Shown piece after piece: positions 43,204 to 52,876 of a DNA stretch of 64,000 bases. The notes under the pieces were generated by a model, which saw nothing but the letters and a program-made list of their open reading frames with translations, was not told where the DNA came from and searched no databases. The stretch is taken from assembly GCA_947429165.1 (NCBI GenBank), contig CANEON010000002.1, positions 62,001-126,000 on the forward strand, given 5' to 3'. Source of the stretch: an uncultured Mycoplasmataceae bacterium (GTDB taxonomy: Bacteria > Bacillota_I > Bacilli_A > Mycoplasmatales > Mycoplasmoidaceae). The position numbers and the translations under genes are program-made. Every line of letters begins with the position of its first letter. The first letter of the stretch is position 1.

Positions 43204-43214
43204 AGTAAATAAAT

Positions 43215-43245
43215 AGTACCACTTTTTAAATGAAAAAGTGGTACT
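43215..43245 (-). terminator. Strong terminator after engB
   Basis: A 13-bp perfect stem AGTACCACTTTTT/AAAAAGTGGTACT with a 5-nt loop, the longest hairpin in the window. Confidence 0.85.
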
Positions 43246-43270
43246 TAATTTGTATGTTTTTTTACCAAAA

Positions 43271-43846
43271 TTATTTTTGAATTTGGGCTAAAGTTTTTTT
43301 AATTTTTTTCTCAATTAAATCAATGTTTGTTTTCTTCTTAGCACTGACCATAATAATGTTATCGATTTTTATTCCTAAGAATCTTGCTGTTCTTGCTAAG
43401 TTATTTTGATAAGTACTCATAGGGTGTTTATCAGTTTTGTTAAGAATAACAAAATGATTAATAAATCTTTGTTGAAGAAAGTTTGACATTCTTGCATCAT
43501 CATCTGTAATAACATTTGCATCGCAAACTTGAAATACAGCAAATAAATTTTTTCTATAAAGTAAATATTCTTGAATGATAACTTGAAGATAGTCTTTTAC
43601 CTTTTTAGAAACCATTGCAAAACCATAACCCGGTAAGTCAACTAAACGAAAACCTACACAATCGAAAAAGTTAACTAATTGAGTTCTTCCTGGAGTAGAA
43701 GAGCTTCTAGCTACTGTTTGTTTGGCTAATGCATTAATTAAAGAAGATTTTCCGCAGTTACTACGACCAATAAAACAAATTTCTGTTTTTTCGTCAACTA
43801 TTCAATCTTCTTGTTTAGATGCAGATTTAATAAATTTAACTTTCAT
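43271..43846 (-). CDS. engB: Ribosome biogenesis GTPase EngB (YsxC)
   Basis: A 191-residue GTPase for large-subunit assembly. G1 is GRSNCGKSS, G3 is DLPGYGFA, G4 is NKTDK and G5 is SAKK. The start at 43846 precedes KVKFIKSASKQED. It follows the UPF0154 gene after 5 nt. Trp at TGA in the N-terminus. Confidence 0.95.
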
Positions 43847-43851
43847 TGATG

Positions 43852-44085
43852 TTATTTTTTCTTGTTAGATCTTTTAAAAATACCCATCATTTGTTTAACT
43901 TGTTGTTCAGAAGGCTTTCTTCCCATTTGAGCATACATCGCTCTAATTTGGCTTTCTGTAATTGGTGGATTTTCATCTAATTGTTTTTTAAAATATTTTT
44001 GACAAATAACAAAACCGATAATAACACCTACAACTAGTGCTCCTATAACTCCACAAACTATTCCTACAATTGCTCCTGCTGACAT
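43852..44085 (-). CDS. UPF0154 family membrane protein
   Basis: A 77-residue protein: an N-terminal transmembrane helix (AIVGIVCGVIGALVVGVIIG) then the conserved KKQLDENPPITESQIRAMYA and QMGRKPSEQQVKQMM. It matches the YneF/UPF0154 family, whose role is unknown. Its AAAGGAG site lies within the end of the transketolase gene. Confidence 0.92.
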   Translation of the reverse strand: MSAGAIVGIVCGVIGALVVGVIIGFVICQKYFKKQLDENPPITESQIRAMYAQMGRKPSEQQVKQMMGIFKRSNKKK

Positions 44086-44087
44086 GT

Positions 44088-46079
44088 TTATCTCCTTTTT
44101 TTATTCTTATTAGAATATCATTTAATAATTTTATCACTTATTTGTTTACCATCTAATTTAAAATAGTTAACAACATCGTCTGGTTTACCGCTCTTACCAA
44201 ATTGGTCAATACCAACTGCATAATCAGCTATTTTATATCAAGCTGCTGTTGTTCCATATTCAATTGAAACAATAGGTTTGTCTCCTAATACTGAATCAAT
44301 ATATTTTTCTGATTGTTCATTAAACAATTCAAGACATGGCATAGAAATAATTTGCGCTTTGATACTTTTTTTAGCTAATCTTTCACAAACATCAAAAGCA
44401 ACAGCAACCTCGCTACCTGTAGCAATTATGTTAATGTCATGTTTTTTATTTTCTTTAATAATGTATCCGCCTTTTAGTGCGTCAACAAAAGATCCTTGGT
44501 ATTGTTTGAAATCTCCACGAGAAGTAATAATTGAAATTGGACGAGTTTTATTTTGGTTTATCAAATATAAAGCTGCAACACATTCGTCATAATTTGCCGG
44601 ACGAATTACATAGTGATTTGGAACAGCACGCAATGATTGTAATTGTTCAATCGGTTGGTGAGTTGGTCCGTCTTCACCAACAGTAATTGAATCGTGTGAA
44701 TAAACAGTTACCATAGGTAAGTGTGAAATAGCACCAACTCTTAATGCTGGTTTACAGTAATCACTAAATGACATAAATGTCGAACCGATAGCACGACATC
44801 CAACGTGTGCACATATACCATTACCAATAGCTTCCATAGCAAGTTCTCTAACACCTAAGTTAATGTTTTGAGCATCAAAGAAATCTTTGTTAACTGCAAG
44901 TGATTTTTTGTATGTAACCTTTGTTGATCCTGATAAATCAGCATTTAAAGTTAACATTGTTGGGTTGTTTTCTAAATATGTTTGTAACACATCACCAAAA
45001 ATGTTTCTTGTTGCACCTTTATCAATGTGTTGATTGTTTTTGTATCATTCAATTGAGAAGTTATAAGTGTTTTGAATAAGATCAAAGAATTCTTTATATA
45101 AACTTAAATTTTTATTTTCAATAATGTTGATGTTTAAATTAAATTCTTTTTGAAATTTCTTTCCTCTTTTTTCTAATATCGAAAAATCTGAAAGAACATT
45201 ATTGTGAATAGTAAATGGAGGAACTTTATATTTTAGATTTGATCTTAATTCGTTTACTTGTTCTGGGGTTAATGGTGCACCATGACATTTATTTGTGTTT
45301 TGTAATCTACATCCGTATCCAATAACTGAACAACATTCGATTACAGTAGGTTTTCTTGAACATTTAGCTTTTGCAATTGCAGATGAAATTGCATTAACAT
45401 CATTTGCATCTGAGACTTTAATATAGTTTCATCCAACACTCTTGAACAATTTCTTAACGTTTGTTTTAGTTGAATCTTCTACTTTACCATCCAATTGAAT
45501 CTTATTTGAATCATACAACATGATTAACTTATTCAAGTTAAGTTTCCCAGCAATTGAAATTGCTTCATAGAAGATTCCTTCTTCCATACATCCATCACCA
45601 AACAAACAATAAGTGTAATGATCAATTAAATTTGTATAAGTATTAAATCTATTAGCAAGTTTCTTTTCAGCAATTGCTAACCCAACAGCCATTGCAACAC
45701 CTTGACCTAAAGGTCCTGTGGAAACTTCTACACCTGGTAATAAAATATTTTCTGGATGTCCTGCTGTTTTAGAATCAAGCTTTCTAAAATTCTTTAAGTC
45801 GTCCATTGATATTGAAGAAAATCCAGAAACAAGCATTGTTGCATATAGTAATGCACTCCCGTGCCCTGCAGATAGAACGAATCTATCTCTGTTAAAGAAA
45901 TTAGGGTTCTTAGGATTAACATTTAAATGGTTTCTAAATAATGAGTACATTATTGGTGCAGCACCTAAAACAATTCCAGGATGTCCTGAATTTGCTTTTG
46001 AAATAGCTTCTACTCCTAAAACTCTTATTGTATTGACTGATAACTCTGTGTATTTGCTTATGTATTTAGATGACTTCAT
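44088..46079 (-). CDS. tkt: Transketolase
   Basis: A 663-residue thiamine-diphosphate enzyme of the pentose phosphate pathway. The N-terminus has ANSGHPGIVLGAAPI and VLSAGHGSALLYA, the ThDP motif is GDGCMEEGI, and the pyrimidine domain has DLSGSTKV and HDSITVGEDGPTHQP. It links sugar phosphates of glycolysis to ribose for nucleotides. It ends 2 nt before the UPF0154 gene and carries that gene's ribosome binding site. TATAAT at 46100-46105 is its likely promoter. Confidence 0.96.
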
Positions 46080-46125
46080 AGAATAATTTAATTAATTAAA
46101 TTATAGATAATAATCTAATAATAAG

Positions 46126-46131
46126 TATAAT
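46126..46131 (+). promoter_or_regulatory. -10 box of tRNA-Leu (TAG)
   Basis: TATAAT 9 nt before the tRNA 5' end, so transcription starts at or near the mature end. Confidence 0.6.
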
Positions 46132-46140
46132 TTAAAGTAA

Positions 46141-46224
46141 GCACTCGTGGCGGAACTGGCAGACGCGTTAGACTTAGGATCTAATACTTAATGTGTGGGG
46201 GTTCAAGTCCCTTCGAGTGCACCA
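46141..46224 (+). tRNA. tRNA-Leu (anticodon TAG)
   Basis: A class II tRNA: acceptor GCACTCG/CGAGTGC, anticodon stem TTAGA/TCTAA with loop CTTAGGA, a short variable arm and encoded CCA. Confidence 0.95.
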
Positions 46225-46240
46225 TTTAAAATTAAAAACA

Positions 46241-46270
46241 AAAATAACGCAAACTCAATTGCGTTATTTT
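46241..46270. terminator. Bidirectional terminator after tRNA-Leu
   Basis: A 12-bp stem AAAATAACGCAA/TTGCGTTATTTT with a short loop, followed by T8. It sits between convergent units. Confidence 0.88.
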
Positions 46271-46272
46271 TT

Positions 46273-46536
46273 TTAAAACACTTGAAGTCTTTCGCCAACT
46301 ATCTTGCTTCCACTAGAAACTGATGATAAACGGCCTTTAACGCCTACTATCATCCCGTTAGCAAGAGTTTTGATTTGTTCTTCGAATGTTTCATTATTTA
46401 AAAGAACTGTTAAGATTTCATATCAGTCTTCATCATCTTGGTAAAATGGTTTTTCTACTTTTACTTTGACTTCTGAAATACTATCATTTAGTCTTTTGAG
46501 CTCTTGAACAATACCAATAATTGCTATAAAATTCAT
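46273..46536 (-). CDS. Short OB-fold protein, single-stranded-DNA-binding-like
   Basis: An 87-residue protein starting MNFIAIIGIVQELKRL with a late NGMIVGVKGRLSSVS strand pair, which is the layout of an SSB OB fold. It is much shorter than usual SSB and lacks the acidic C-terminal tail that recruits partners. It may be a PriB-like or secondary SSB. AAAGGAG precedes the ATG. The SSB assignment is fair, not certain. Confidence 0.6.
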
Positions 46537-46644
46537 AGTTCTCCTTTCGTAGAAATAATATAGCACCGATCGGACAAAAACTAGGTACTTAAAAAGTTAA
46601 AACTTTTCATTTAAAAGTCATTAAATTAGTTGAAAAAAATTCTA

Positions 46645-46998
46645 TTATTTTTCTTCAACTCTTTTGTTTACGTTTTCGATCTTTTCTTCAAGAGATTGAA
46701 TCTTTTGTTGCAATCTCTGGTTGTTGTAACCTTCACGCTTTAATTCATCGATTTGTTGTTGCAACATTTCAATATGTTTATTTTTGTCAAAAATAACATT
46801 ATTTAATTTCTTAATTTCATCACTTGAACTATTTGATTGGGCAAAGATTTTGTTTGCTTGAGCGTTGATTTCTTCTAAATATGCAATAACGTAATCAAAA
46901 AAAGCATCAACATCTTCAGGATCATATCCAGCATGAATTTTTTTGTTGAACTTTTTGTTCAATATTTCTTCTAACATTTGATCAAGTTTATTAGTCAT
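46645..46998 (-). CDS. gpsB: GpsB/DivIVA-like cell-division coiled-coil protein
   Basis: A 117-residue protein. The N-terminal DivIVA-type lipid or partner-binding motif is ILNKKFNKKIHAGYDPEDVD, and the rest is a long coiled coil (IEMLQQQIDELKREGYNNQR and onward). In Gram-positives GpsB links division and wall synthesis. Wall-less mollicutes keep it for an undefined division or shape role. It diverges from rnhC. Confidence 0.88.
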   Translation of the reverse strand: MTNKLDQMLEEILNKKFNKKIHAGYDPEDVDAFFDYVIAYLEEINAQANKIFAQSNSSSDEIKKLNNVIFDKNKHIEMLQQQIDELKREGYNNQRLQQKIQSLEEKIENVNKRVEEK

Positions 46999-47017
46999 TT
47001 TAGATTAAATCATTCTT

Positions 47018-47023
47018 TATAAT
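47018..47023 (+). promoter_or_regulatory. -10 box of rnhC
   Basis: TATAAT followed by 10 nt and ATG, with no Shine-Dalgarno between. Confidence 0.5.
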
Positions 47024-47033
47024 TATATATAGT

Positions 47034-47948
47034 ATGGTAACCTTTACTAAACAATTAACACCTAAACAATTTAATTTTATTAAATCAAAATTAAATAAAT
47101 ACAAGATACAAGCAACAACTGAACATATGGTTTTTGCCGCTCAATATTTAGGTACAAAAATCTTTATATATAAAACTCTTAAAATTTTAGTTCAAGGTAA
47201 GAATGTAGAAAAAGTTCTCGAATACTTAACAATTAAGAAAGTAGCAAAAACCGATGACCAATATGGAGAAGTCTCATATATAGGATGTGATGAAGTTGGT
47301 ACTGGAGATTATTTTGGTGGAATAGTTTGTGTTGCTTGTTTTGTTCCTAAAAAAGAAGAAGAAATTCTAAAAAGAATAGGGATTGTTGATTCGAAAAAAC
47401 TAACAGATAACGAAATACTTAAAATTTCTAAAAAAGTAGCTGAATTACAAAAAACTAAAAAATTACATATTGAAGTTGGGTTTTATTCTGTTGAACCAAG
47501 AAAATATAACAAGTTATATAAAGAATATAAAAACGCAAACATCATTAAAGCTGTATGCCACAACAAATCCATTAATGATGTGTTTGTCAAATTATCTGAA
47601 GATAAATCTTACAAGATTGGCAAAAATGTAAATGTTGTTCTTGACCAATTTGTAAACAAAACTAAATATTATGAATATTTAAACAAAGTATGCAAATCAG
47701 AACCTATTTCTCAAATAGATATTTTTGAGACAAAAGCTGAAAGTAAATATATTTCTGTTGCATTGGCAAGCATTATTGCTCGTTCTATTTTTATTAAACA
47801 AATGGAAAAAATAAGTGATGATTTAGGAATCAAAGTTCCTTTTGGAGCCACTGATCCAAAAATTAAAAAAATAGCTTCACAGATCGGCAAGATTTATCTT
47901 GATAGATATGTAAAGCTACATTTTAAAACAACAAATGAATTAAATTAA
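47034..47948 (+). CDS. rnhC: Ribonuclease HIII
   Basis: A 304-residue type 2 RNase H. The N-terminal substrate-binding domain (TPKQFNFIKSKLNKYKI) is followed by the catalytic domain GCDEVGTGDYFGGIVC (first Asp-Glu), DSKKLTD and the downstream acidic residues. It removes RNA from RNA-DNA hybrids and clears primers. Its stop overlaps convergent ppa by 4 nt. Confidence 0.95.
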   Translation: MVTFTKQLTPKQFNFIKSKLNKYKIQATTEHMVFAAQYLGTKIFIYKTLKILVQGKNVEKVLEYLTIKKVAKTDDQYGEVSYIGCDEVGTGDYFGGIVCVACFVPKKEEEILKRIGIVDSKKLTDNEILKISKKVAELQKTKKLHIEVGFYSVEPRKYNKLYKEYKNANIIKAVCHNKSINDVFVKLSEDKSYKIGKNVNVVLDQFVNKTKYYEYLNKVCKSEPISQIDIFETKAESKYISVALASIIARSIFIKQMEKISDDLGIKVPFGATDPKIKKIASQIGKIYLDRYVKLHFKTTNELN

Positions 47949-48499
47949 CCTTGGTATTTTTCAGGGTGTTCTTTTTTCATTAATTCAACAAATTTATCTT
48001 TGTCTTCTTTACCATATTGTTTCATTAATTTAACACATTCATGGTATTCATTAACAGCTCAATCAACTTCTTTGAAACCTTTAACTAATACTTCTTTCTT
48101 TTGAAGTCTCTTGTATGTTTCAAAGAAATCTTTGATTTCTAATAATAAATGTTCAGGTAATGATTTTAATGAATCATATTGTTTAAATCTTGGATCGCAA
48201 TCAATAACGCCAATTAATTTAGTGTCAGTTTCGCCACCATCAATCATTTCCATTGCACCTAAAATTCTTGTAGGTACACTAACTCCCGGCATAAATTCTT
48301 GATCAGCAATTACCAATACATCAAGTTCATCACCATCTCAGTCTAATGCTTCAGGAATAAATCCGTAGTTTTGTGGGTAGCAAGAAGGACCAAATAAAAT
48401 TCTGTCTACGCTAATCTTTCCGGTCTTACGGTTGTATTCGTATTTAACTTTTGAATTCTTAGGAATTTCAATAGTTACATCTAATGTTAATTTTTCCAT
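47945..48499 (-). CDS. ppa: Inorganic pyrophosphatase (family I)
   Basis: A 184-residue soluble enzyme hydrolysing pyrophosphate. Motifs are [27 protein letters not shown] and the signature DGDELDVLV with the catalytic Asp triad, then DCDPRF. AAGGAG lies upstream. Trp codons at the signature and near the C-terminus are TGA. Confidence 0.97.
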
Positions 48500-48582
48500 G
48501 TTTATCTCCTTATATAGATTTATATACTTATTTTAATATAGTTAATTTAAATATGTATAATTTTACGTATTATTAATATATT

Positions 48583-48668
48583 GCTCAGGTGGCGGAATGG
48601 CAGACGCAGTAGACTCAAAATCTACCGGTAGCAATACCTTAAGGGTTCAAGTCCCTTTCTGAGCACCA
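48583..48668 (+). tRNA. tRNA-Leu (anticodon CAA)
   Basis: A class II tRNA with acceptor GCTCAGG/TCTGAGC, anticodon stem GTAGA/TCTAC with loop CTCAAAA, variable arm and encoded CCA. It ends 14 nt before yebC, so a shared transcript is likely. Confidence 0.95.
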
Positions 48669-48682
48669 TTTAAATTTAAAAT

Positions 48683-49396
48683 ATGCCACGTAAACACTTA
48701 GTTGCTAGTCAAACAAATAGCAAACAACAACAAAATGCTAAATTATGACAAAAACTTGCAAGAGAAATTAAAGCTGCAGTTAAAGTTGGTGGTCCTAATC
48801 CAGAGGCCAACCCAAGATTAAAAGCAGCTATTGAAAAAGCTCTTTCAAAAAACTTGTCAAGAGATTCTATCGATCGTAACATTAATGGTTCACAAAAAGA
48901 CCAATCTGAATTGGTTAATCTTGAATATGAATGTTACGGTCCTAATGGAATCCAAATTATCGTTGACGCATTAACTGACAACCCTAATAGGGTTGCTAGT
49001 AACCTTCGTGGCTATTTATCAAAGTTTGATGCTGAAATTGCTAAACCAAACAGTGTTAAAAATTTCTTTGATAAATATGGTGTAATTACCGTTGTTAAGA
49101 ATGATAAAACATCAGTTGATGCTTTAATGGAAACAACTATGGAATATAAAGTTGTTGACATCGTTGAATATGAAGATGCTTTTCAAGTGTTAACTGATCC
49201 AGAAGACTTCTATAAAGTTAAAGATGTTATTAAATCAAGTGGTTTTGAAGTGTTTGAAGCTGATATCAAGATGGTAAGCCAATCAAAAATTGATTCACTT
49301 CCAGAAAAAGTAAAAGAAAAATACGATCGTTTCATTGCGGCTTGTGAAGATGATGATGATATTCAATCAGTTGTAACGAATTACGAAGAGAATTAA
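48683..49396 (+). CDS. YebC/PmpR (TACO1) family protein
   Basis: A 237-residue three-domain protein. PRKHLVASQTNSKQQQNAKL then WQKLAREIKAAVKVGGPNPE and NPRLKAAIEKAL match the YebC signature. Recent work on the family ties it to translation of proline-rich stretches; older annotation is transcription factor. TGA encodes Trp at the Q-N-A-K-L-W position. It is probably read from the tRNA-Leu promoter. Confidence 0.93.
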
Positions 49397-49422
49397 AAAA
49401 GTGCGAATAACTCGCACTTTTT
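49396..49422. terminator. Bidirectional terminator after yebC
   Basis: An 11-bp stem AAAAAGTGCGA/TCGCACTTTTT with a 5-nt loop, flanked by A and T runs. It touches the last base of yebC and overlaps the end of the convergent gene. Confidence 0.88.
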
Positions 49423-49705
49423 ATTTTATTCAACCGTGTTGTTTAAATAATTTGTCGTGTTTATCTAAACGGGTTTCAACTCTATCTAAACGTGACTCAA
49501 CATTATCGAATCTTTTATTGATTCTTTCTTCCATTGCCACAGCTCATGCTGGTTGTTTTGGATCATTTTTAATTTTTCTTACACCTTGTGCCATAAGCTT
49601 GTTGTCTTTAATTATTATACTAAACTCAGAAAAATAAGAATTCTTAACGAAAGCATTTAAGCTTCTTCAATTATCTAATAAGATTGTCTCAATTTGTCTT
49701 TGCAT
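49421..49705 (-). CDS. Small coiled-coil protein, paralogue of the 85-residue protein at 8739-8996
   Basis: A 94-residue protein starting 2 nt after the stop of the upstream gene; a shorter start at 49594 (57 residues) with its own TATAAT at 49614-49619 is also possible. The second half has KIKNDPKQPAW, INKRFD and repeats of R-L/F-D-x-V-E (ERINKRFDNVESRLDRVETR then LDKHD), which is coiled coil. It ends HGWIK with TGA for Trp. The ordered motifs are shared with the 85-residue protein at 8739-8996. Function unknown. Confidence 0.6.
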
Positions 49706-49707
49706 AA

Positions 49708-50178
49708 CTATGAATTACTTATATCAATTTTGAATTGGTCATAGTAATAGTATTGATTGTAATTACTTGGAATATATCAAACAATATCTACAAGCGCTGT
49801 TGTACCATTTGATTCAATTCTATATGACATGTCGAATTTATATTTATTAATAGACGATTTAAACTTTGAAATATTAGATAGTGTGTCTTTAATGATTTTT
49901 GAAATACTCTTATCGAACTTACTTTCGTTAATCTTCTTCTTATATTTGTTGTTTTCAATATATGTACTTATTAAACTTGTTAATTCATCATTCTTTTGGA
50001 TGTATTGAGATATTTTAAAGTGTTCGTAGTTATCCCCTCTGTTTAATGGTTTATCTTCTTTGGTGTCATCTGAATAATTTTCTTTAATTAAACTTAGGCC
50101 AGCAAGAGCACCAGAGCCAATCAAAATTAATGACATTCCACACGAAAGAGTTGCAATTGTTCTTTTTGAGATCTTCAT
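49708..50178 (-). CDS. Membrane-anchored protein of unknown function (MG286-like position)
   Basis: A 156-residue protein with an N-terminal membrane anchor (RTIATLSCGMSLILIGSGALAG), then a Lys/Ser-rich helical part and a Tyr-rich tail (SNYNQYYYYDQF). LSC could be lipidated but lies early. Its ATG overlaps the upstream stop by 1 nt. Third gene of a block whose sizes and order recall M. genitalium MG284-MG285-MG286 (from memory). TGA Trp near residue 134. Confidence 0.65.
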
Positions 50179-51218
50179 TAAAAACTAACTCCTTTAAAAT
50201 AATCTAAATTGTTAATGAATGCTTGTGAAACTTGAATTTTCTTATTAATGAAATCGCTATTTCCTTTAAAACTAAAGTTATTAGTAAATTTGATTGTCTT
50301 GGTTGTGTTATTGAAATTAACTTTAATTTGGACTTCATAATATCCTGTGCAAGGTAATGGACTATAGAATCCATTTATTCCGCTTGATTCATTTTCAATT
50401 GTTGATGAAGATTCATTAAAGTAAGTACAGAAACCATAATTTAACACTATTGGTGCGTTTCCATAGTATGGAGTTGTGTTTTCATAATTTAGTTCTTGTT
50501 GTTTCTTTCCAACTATTTGATATATAAATTTTATTTTTTGAATAAAAATTGTATATTCTGACGGAAAACTAATTTCAACTAATTTCTTTATTGGATCATC
50601 TATTTGTTCAACAGAATTATTCAGCGAATAATATACAACTTCGTTGTTTGTATAGCTACCTAATGATGAGTTCAAATAATATGTCGATGGCATATTGAAG
50701 CTATTCTGACTATTATCTTTTTCTTCAAAATTAGAATACTTAAAATTAGCTTCTATTTCTTGTTGATAACATTCTGTAATGAATTGGTCATATTCATCTT
50801 GATCAAGCTCAACCTTTGCATTGTTTAAAATACTTGTATCAATGTTTAACTTAAACAATAAATTAATTTTGTAATTACTTATTAATTGTTGAAAGAACTT
50901 TGAATCATTTGTATCTAAATTGAAAGTTAATGTATATGGTGTGCAATACTCTTTTTGCTTTACTCAAGTTGGTGTTTGTGAAATTTGAACAGGATTAATT
51001 ATTAAATCTGTAATTTCACAAAACTGTGTAGATAACGAAACACTAAATATGTTTAGTGGTAAGTTTAGATTTTGAATGATATAGAATTTTAAATCAAAAT
51101 ATCACTTGTTATCATTTTCTTTTAATTCACCATCATAGCTATCTATATAGATCCATTTAAAATGATTTATTGGGTTCTGTTCTAAACGTTTAACATAGTA
51201 ACCATTTGTGATTTGCAT
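50178..51218 (-). CDS. Hypothetical protein (MG285-like position)
   Basis: A 346-residue, Asn/Tyr/Ser-rich protein with no signal peptide, starting MQITNGYYVKRLEQNP just after the HTH-like gene. Beta-strand-rich with two similar halves: both contain a stretch ending in LN-like hydrophobic-N (FDLKFYIIQNLNLPLNIF and FIQKIKFIYQIVG). No family recognised. It overlaps the downstream gene by 1 nt. Trp codons are TGA. It may be a subunit working with the membrane protein next to it. Confidence 0.7.
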
Positions 51219-51219
51219 A

Positions 51220-51549
51220 TTATTTGTAATAATCTAGAAAATCAGTTAATGCTTGTCTAAGTTTAGAATAATATGTCCCTTTTGAATATCCAGATTCTTT
51301 CATCGAAATGTATTTTATAAATGTGTCTTTTAAAATCCTTCTACTATCTGGTCTCATTTCTTCTAGAATGCCTTCAATCATTCTTACAAAAGATTTGTAT
51401 TTATTTAACAATTCCAATTGTTCTTCACCAGCATATTCTAGATTGCTTTCTATCTGTGCAATTTTAAAGCGATACACTTTATATTTCTTTAAGATTTTAC
51501 CAGCTAATTTGTGGTTATCTTTTAATTGTTTTGTCTTCAAACTTTTCAT
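51220..51549 (-). CDS. Small sigma-region-4/ArpU-like HTH protein (MG284-like)
   Basis: A 109-residue basic protein starting at the ATG at 51549 behind AAAGGAG; an upstream ATG at 51711 is rejected because it would add an AT-rich artefact overlapping metK. The C-terminal SGYSKGTYYSKLRQALTDFL looks like the recognition helix of sigma-70 region 4 or ArpU/RinA-type phage activators, preceded by a helical MIEGILEEMRPDSRRILKD. It may be a DNA-binding regulator of the block. It overlaps the next gene closely (1 nt gap). Confidence 0.65.
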   Translation of the reverse strand: MKSLKTKQLKDNHKLAGKILKKYKVYRFKIAQIESNLEYAGEEQLELLNKYKSFVRMIEGILEEMRPDSRRILKDTFIKYISMKESGYSKGTYYSKLRQALTDFLDYYK

Positions 51550-51696
51550 ATTTCTCCTTTGTAGATAAAATCTTACAACAAAAATGACGATTTTTTTATT
51601 ACGCAATAAAAAAATTTTTAAAAAAATTTTTAAAAATTTAATAAGGTTTTTAAGACTTTTTAGTCCATGTGTAAAAATTGTGGGACTTAATAAAAA
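51550..51696. other. Intergenic region upstream of the HTH-like gene
   Basis: About 145 bp of A/T runs with no gene. Besides the ribosome binding site of the HTH-like gene, an approximate -10 (TAAGAT, minus strand) may start that operon. The metK terminator closes its left end in the direction of metK. Confidence 0.4.
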
Positions 51697-51715
51697 AATA
51701 GTGCTATGCACTATT
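51697..51715 (-). terminator. Terminator containing the metK stop codon
   Basis: An 8-bp stem AATAGTGC/GCACTATT with a 3-nt loop and a U-run on the minus strand. The TAG stop (51711-51713) is inside the 5' arm. Confidence 0.8.
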
Positions 51716-52847
51716 TCTTAATGTTTTTTTGTAATTCAATAGTTTTATCCAATTTTTCTCATGGCAAGTTCAAATTTGTTCTACCGAAGTGACCATATAC
51801 AGAAAGATTTTTATAAATGTTTTTCTTCATATTGAATTTCTTAATGATTGAATTTAAATCAAAGTCGAAAGACTTATTGATTGAATCTAGTATTTTGTCT
51901 TCTGGATATTTAGACGAATTAAATGTGTTGATAAAAATAGAATATGGTTTTGGTGAGCCAATGTTAAATGATAATTGAACTTCGCATCTATCAGCTAATT
52001 TTGCAGCTACTACATTCTTAGCAATATATCTTGCAAAATAAGCTCCGGTACGATCAACTTTTGTGTAATCTTTTCCACTAAAAGCACCTCCGCCGTGTTT
52101 TGCTGCTCCACCATATGTATCAACAATAATTTTACGACCAGTAAGTCCTGTGTCACCGAATGGACCACCAATGATGAAATCACCAGCTTCATTAACAAAC
52201 TTTTTAAACGTTGTGTTCATCTTATATTTTTTAGCAAGAGGAATCATAACATTGTTAATAACTGATTTTCAAATATTATTAACATTAGCTTTTTCGTCAT
52301 GTTGAATAGACATCAACATGCTATCTATTGCTATAGGTTTATCATTTTTGTAATCAACACAAACTTGAGATTTCATATCAAATCTTGCACCAGGAAGTTT
52401 TTTAGATTTAATAAGTTTCTCAACTTGATAACATAAAGCATGGGCTAATGTTATTGGAAGAGGCATGTATGTATCTGTTTCATTAGTAGCATAACCAAAT
52501 ACAATTCCTTGGTCTCCTGCAGCAACAGCTTTAAAAGTCATATCAACTAACTTAGCAATATCTGTTGATTGTTTATTTATATTAGATAAAATTGTAAAAT
52601 CACATTCATCATAACCAAGTGGTTTTAAAACATCTCATGCAGTCTTAACAACATCAACATATCCTTTTGTTGTAATTTCTCCACCAATAACAATTAAGTG
52701 GTTGCTAGCAAAAACTTCACACGCAACATGACTGTTTGGATCTAATTTTAAACAAGAATCTAATATCGAATCAGCAATTTGGTCACAAATTTTGTCAGGA
52801 TGACCAATTCCTACAGATTCACTAGTAATTTTTTTAATGAACGACAT
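51711..52847 (-). CDS. metK: S-adenosylmethionine synthetase
   Basis: A 378-residue enzyme. [20 protein letters not shown] binds [15 protein letters not shown] is the methionine-site signature and [18 protein letters not shown] with [16 protein letters not shown] the phosphate-binding loops. It makes the methyl donor SAM. No SAM riboswitch fits the 29-nt upstream gap. TATAAT at 52858-52863 ends 10 nt before the ATG, so it has a promoter separate from the tsaD run. TGA encodes Trp at several sites. Confidence 0.97.
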
Positions 52848-52876
52848 AACATATAGGATTATACGAGATGAAATAA

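Noticed and set aside
51550-51711. N-terminal extension of the HTH-like protein from the ATG at 51711
   Set aside because: The extension is poly-A/T encoded, overlaps the metK terminator, and a good AAAGGAG lies before the ATG at 51549.
52848-52876. SAM riboswitch before metK
   Set aside because: Only 29 nt separate tsaD and metK, with a -10 box inside, so no riboswitch can fit.
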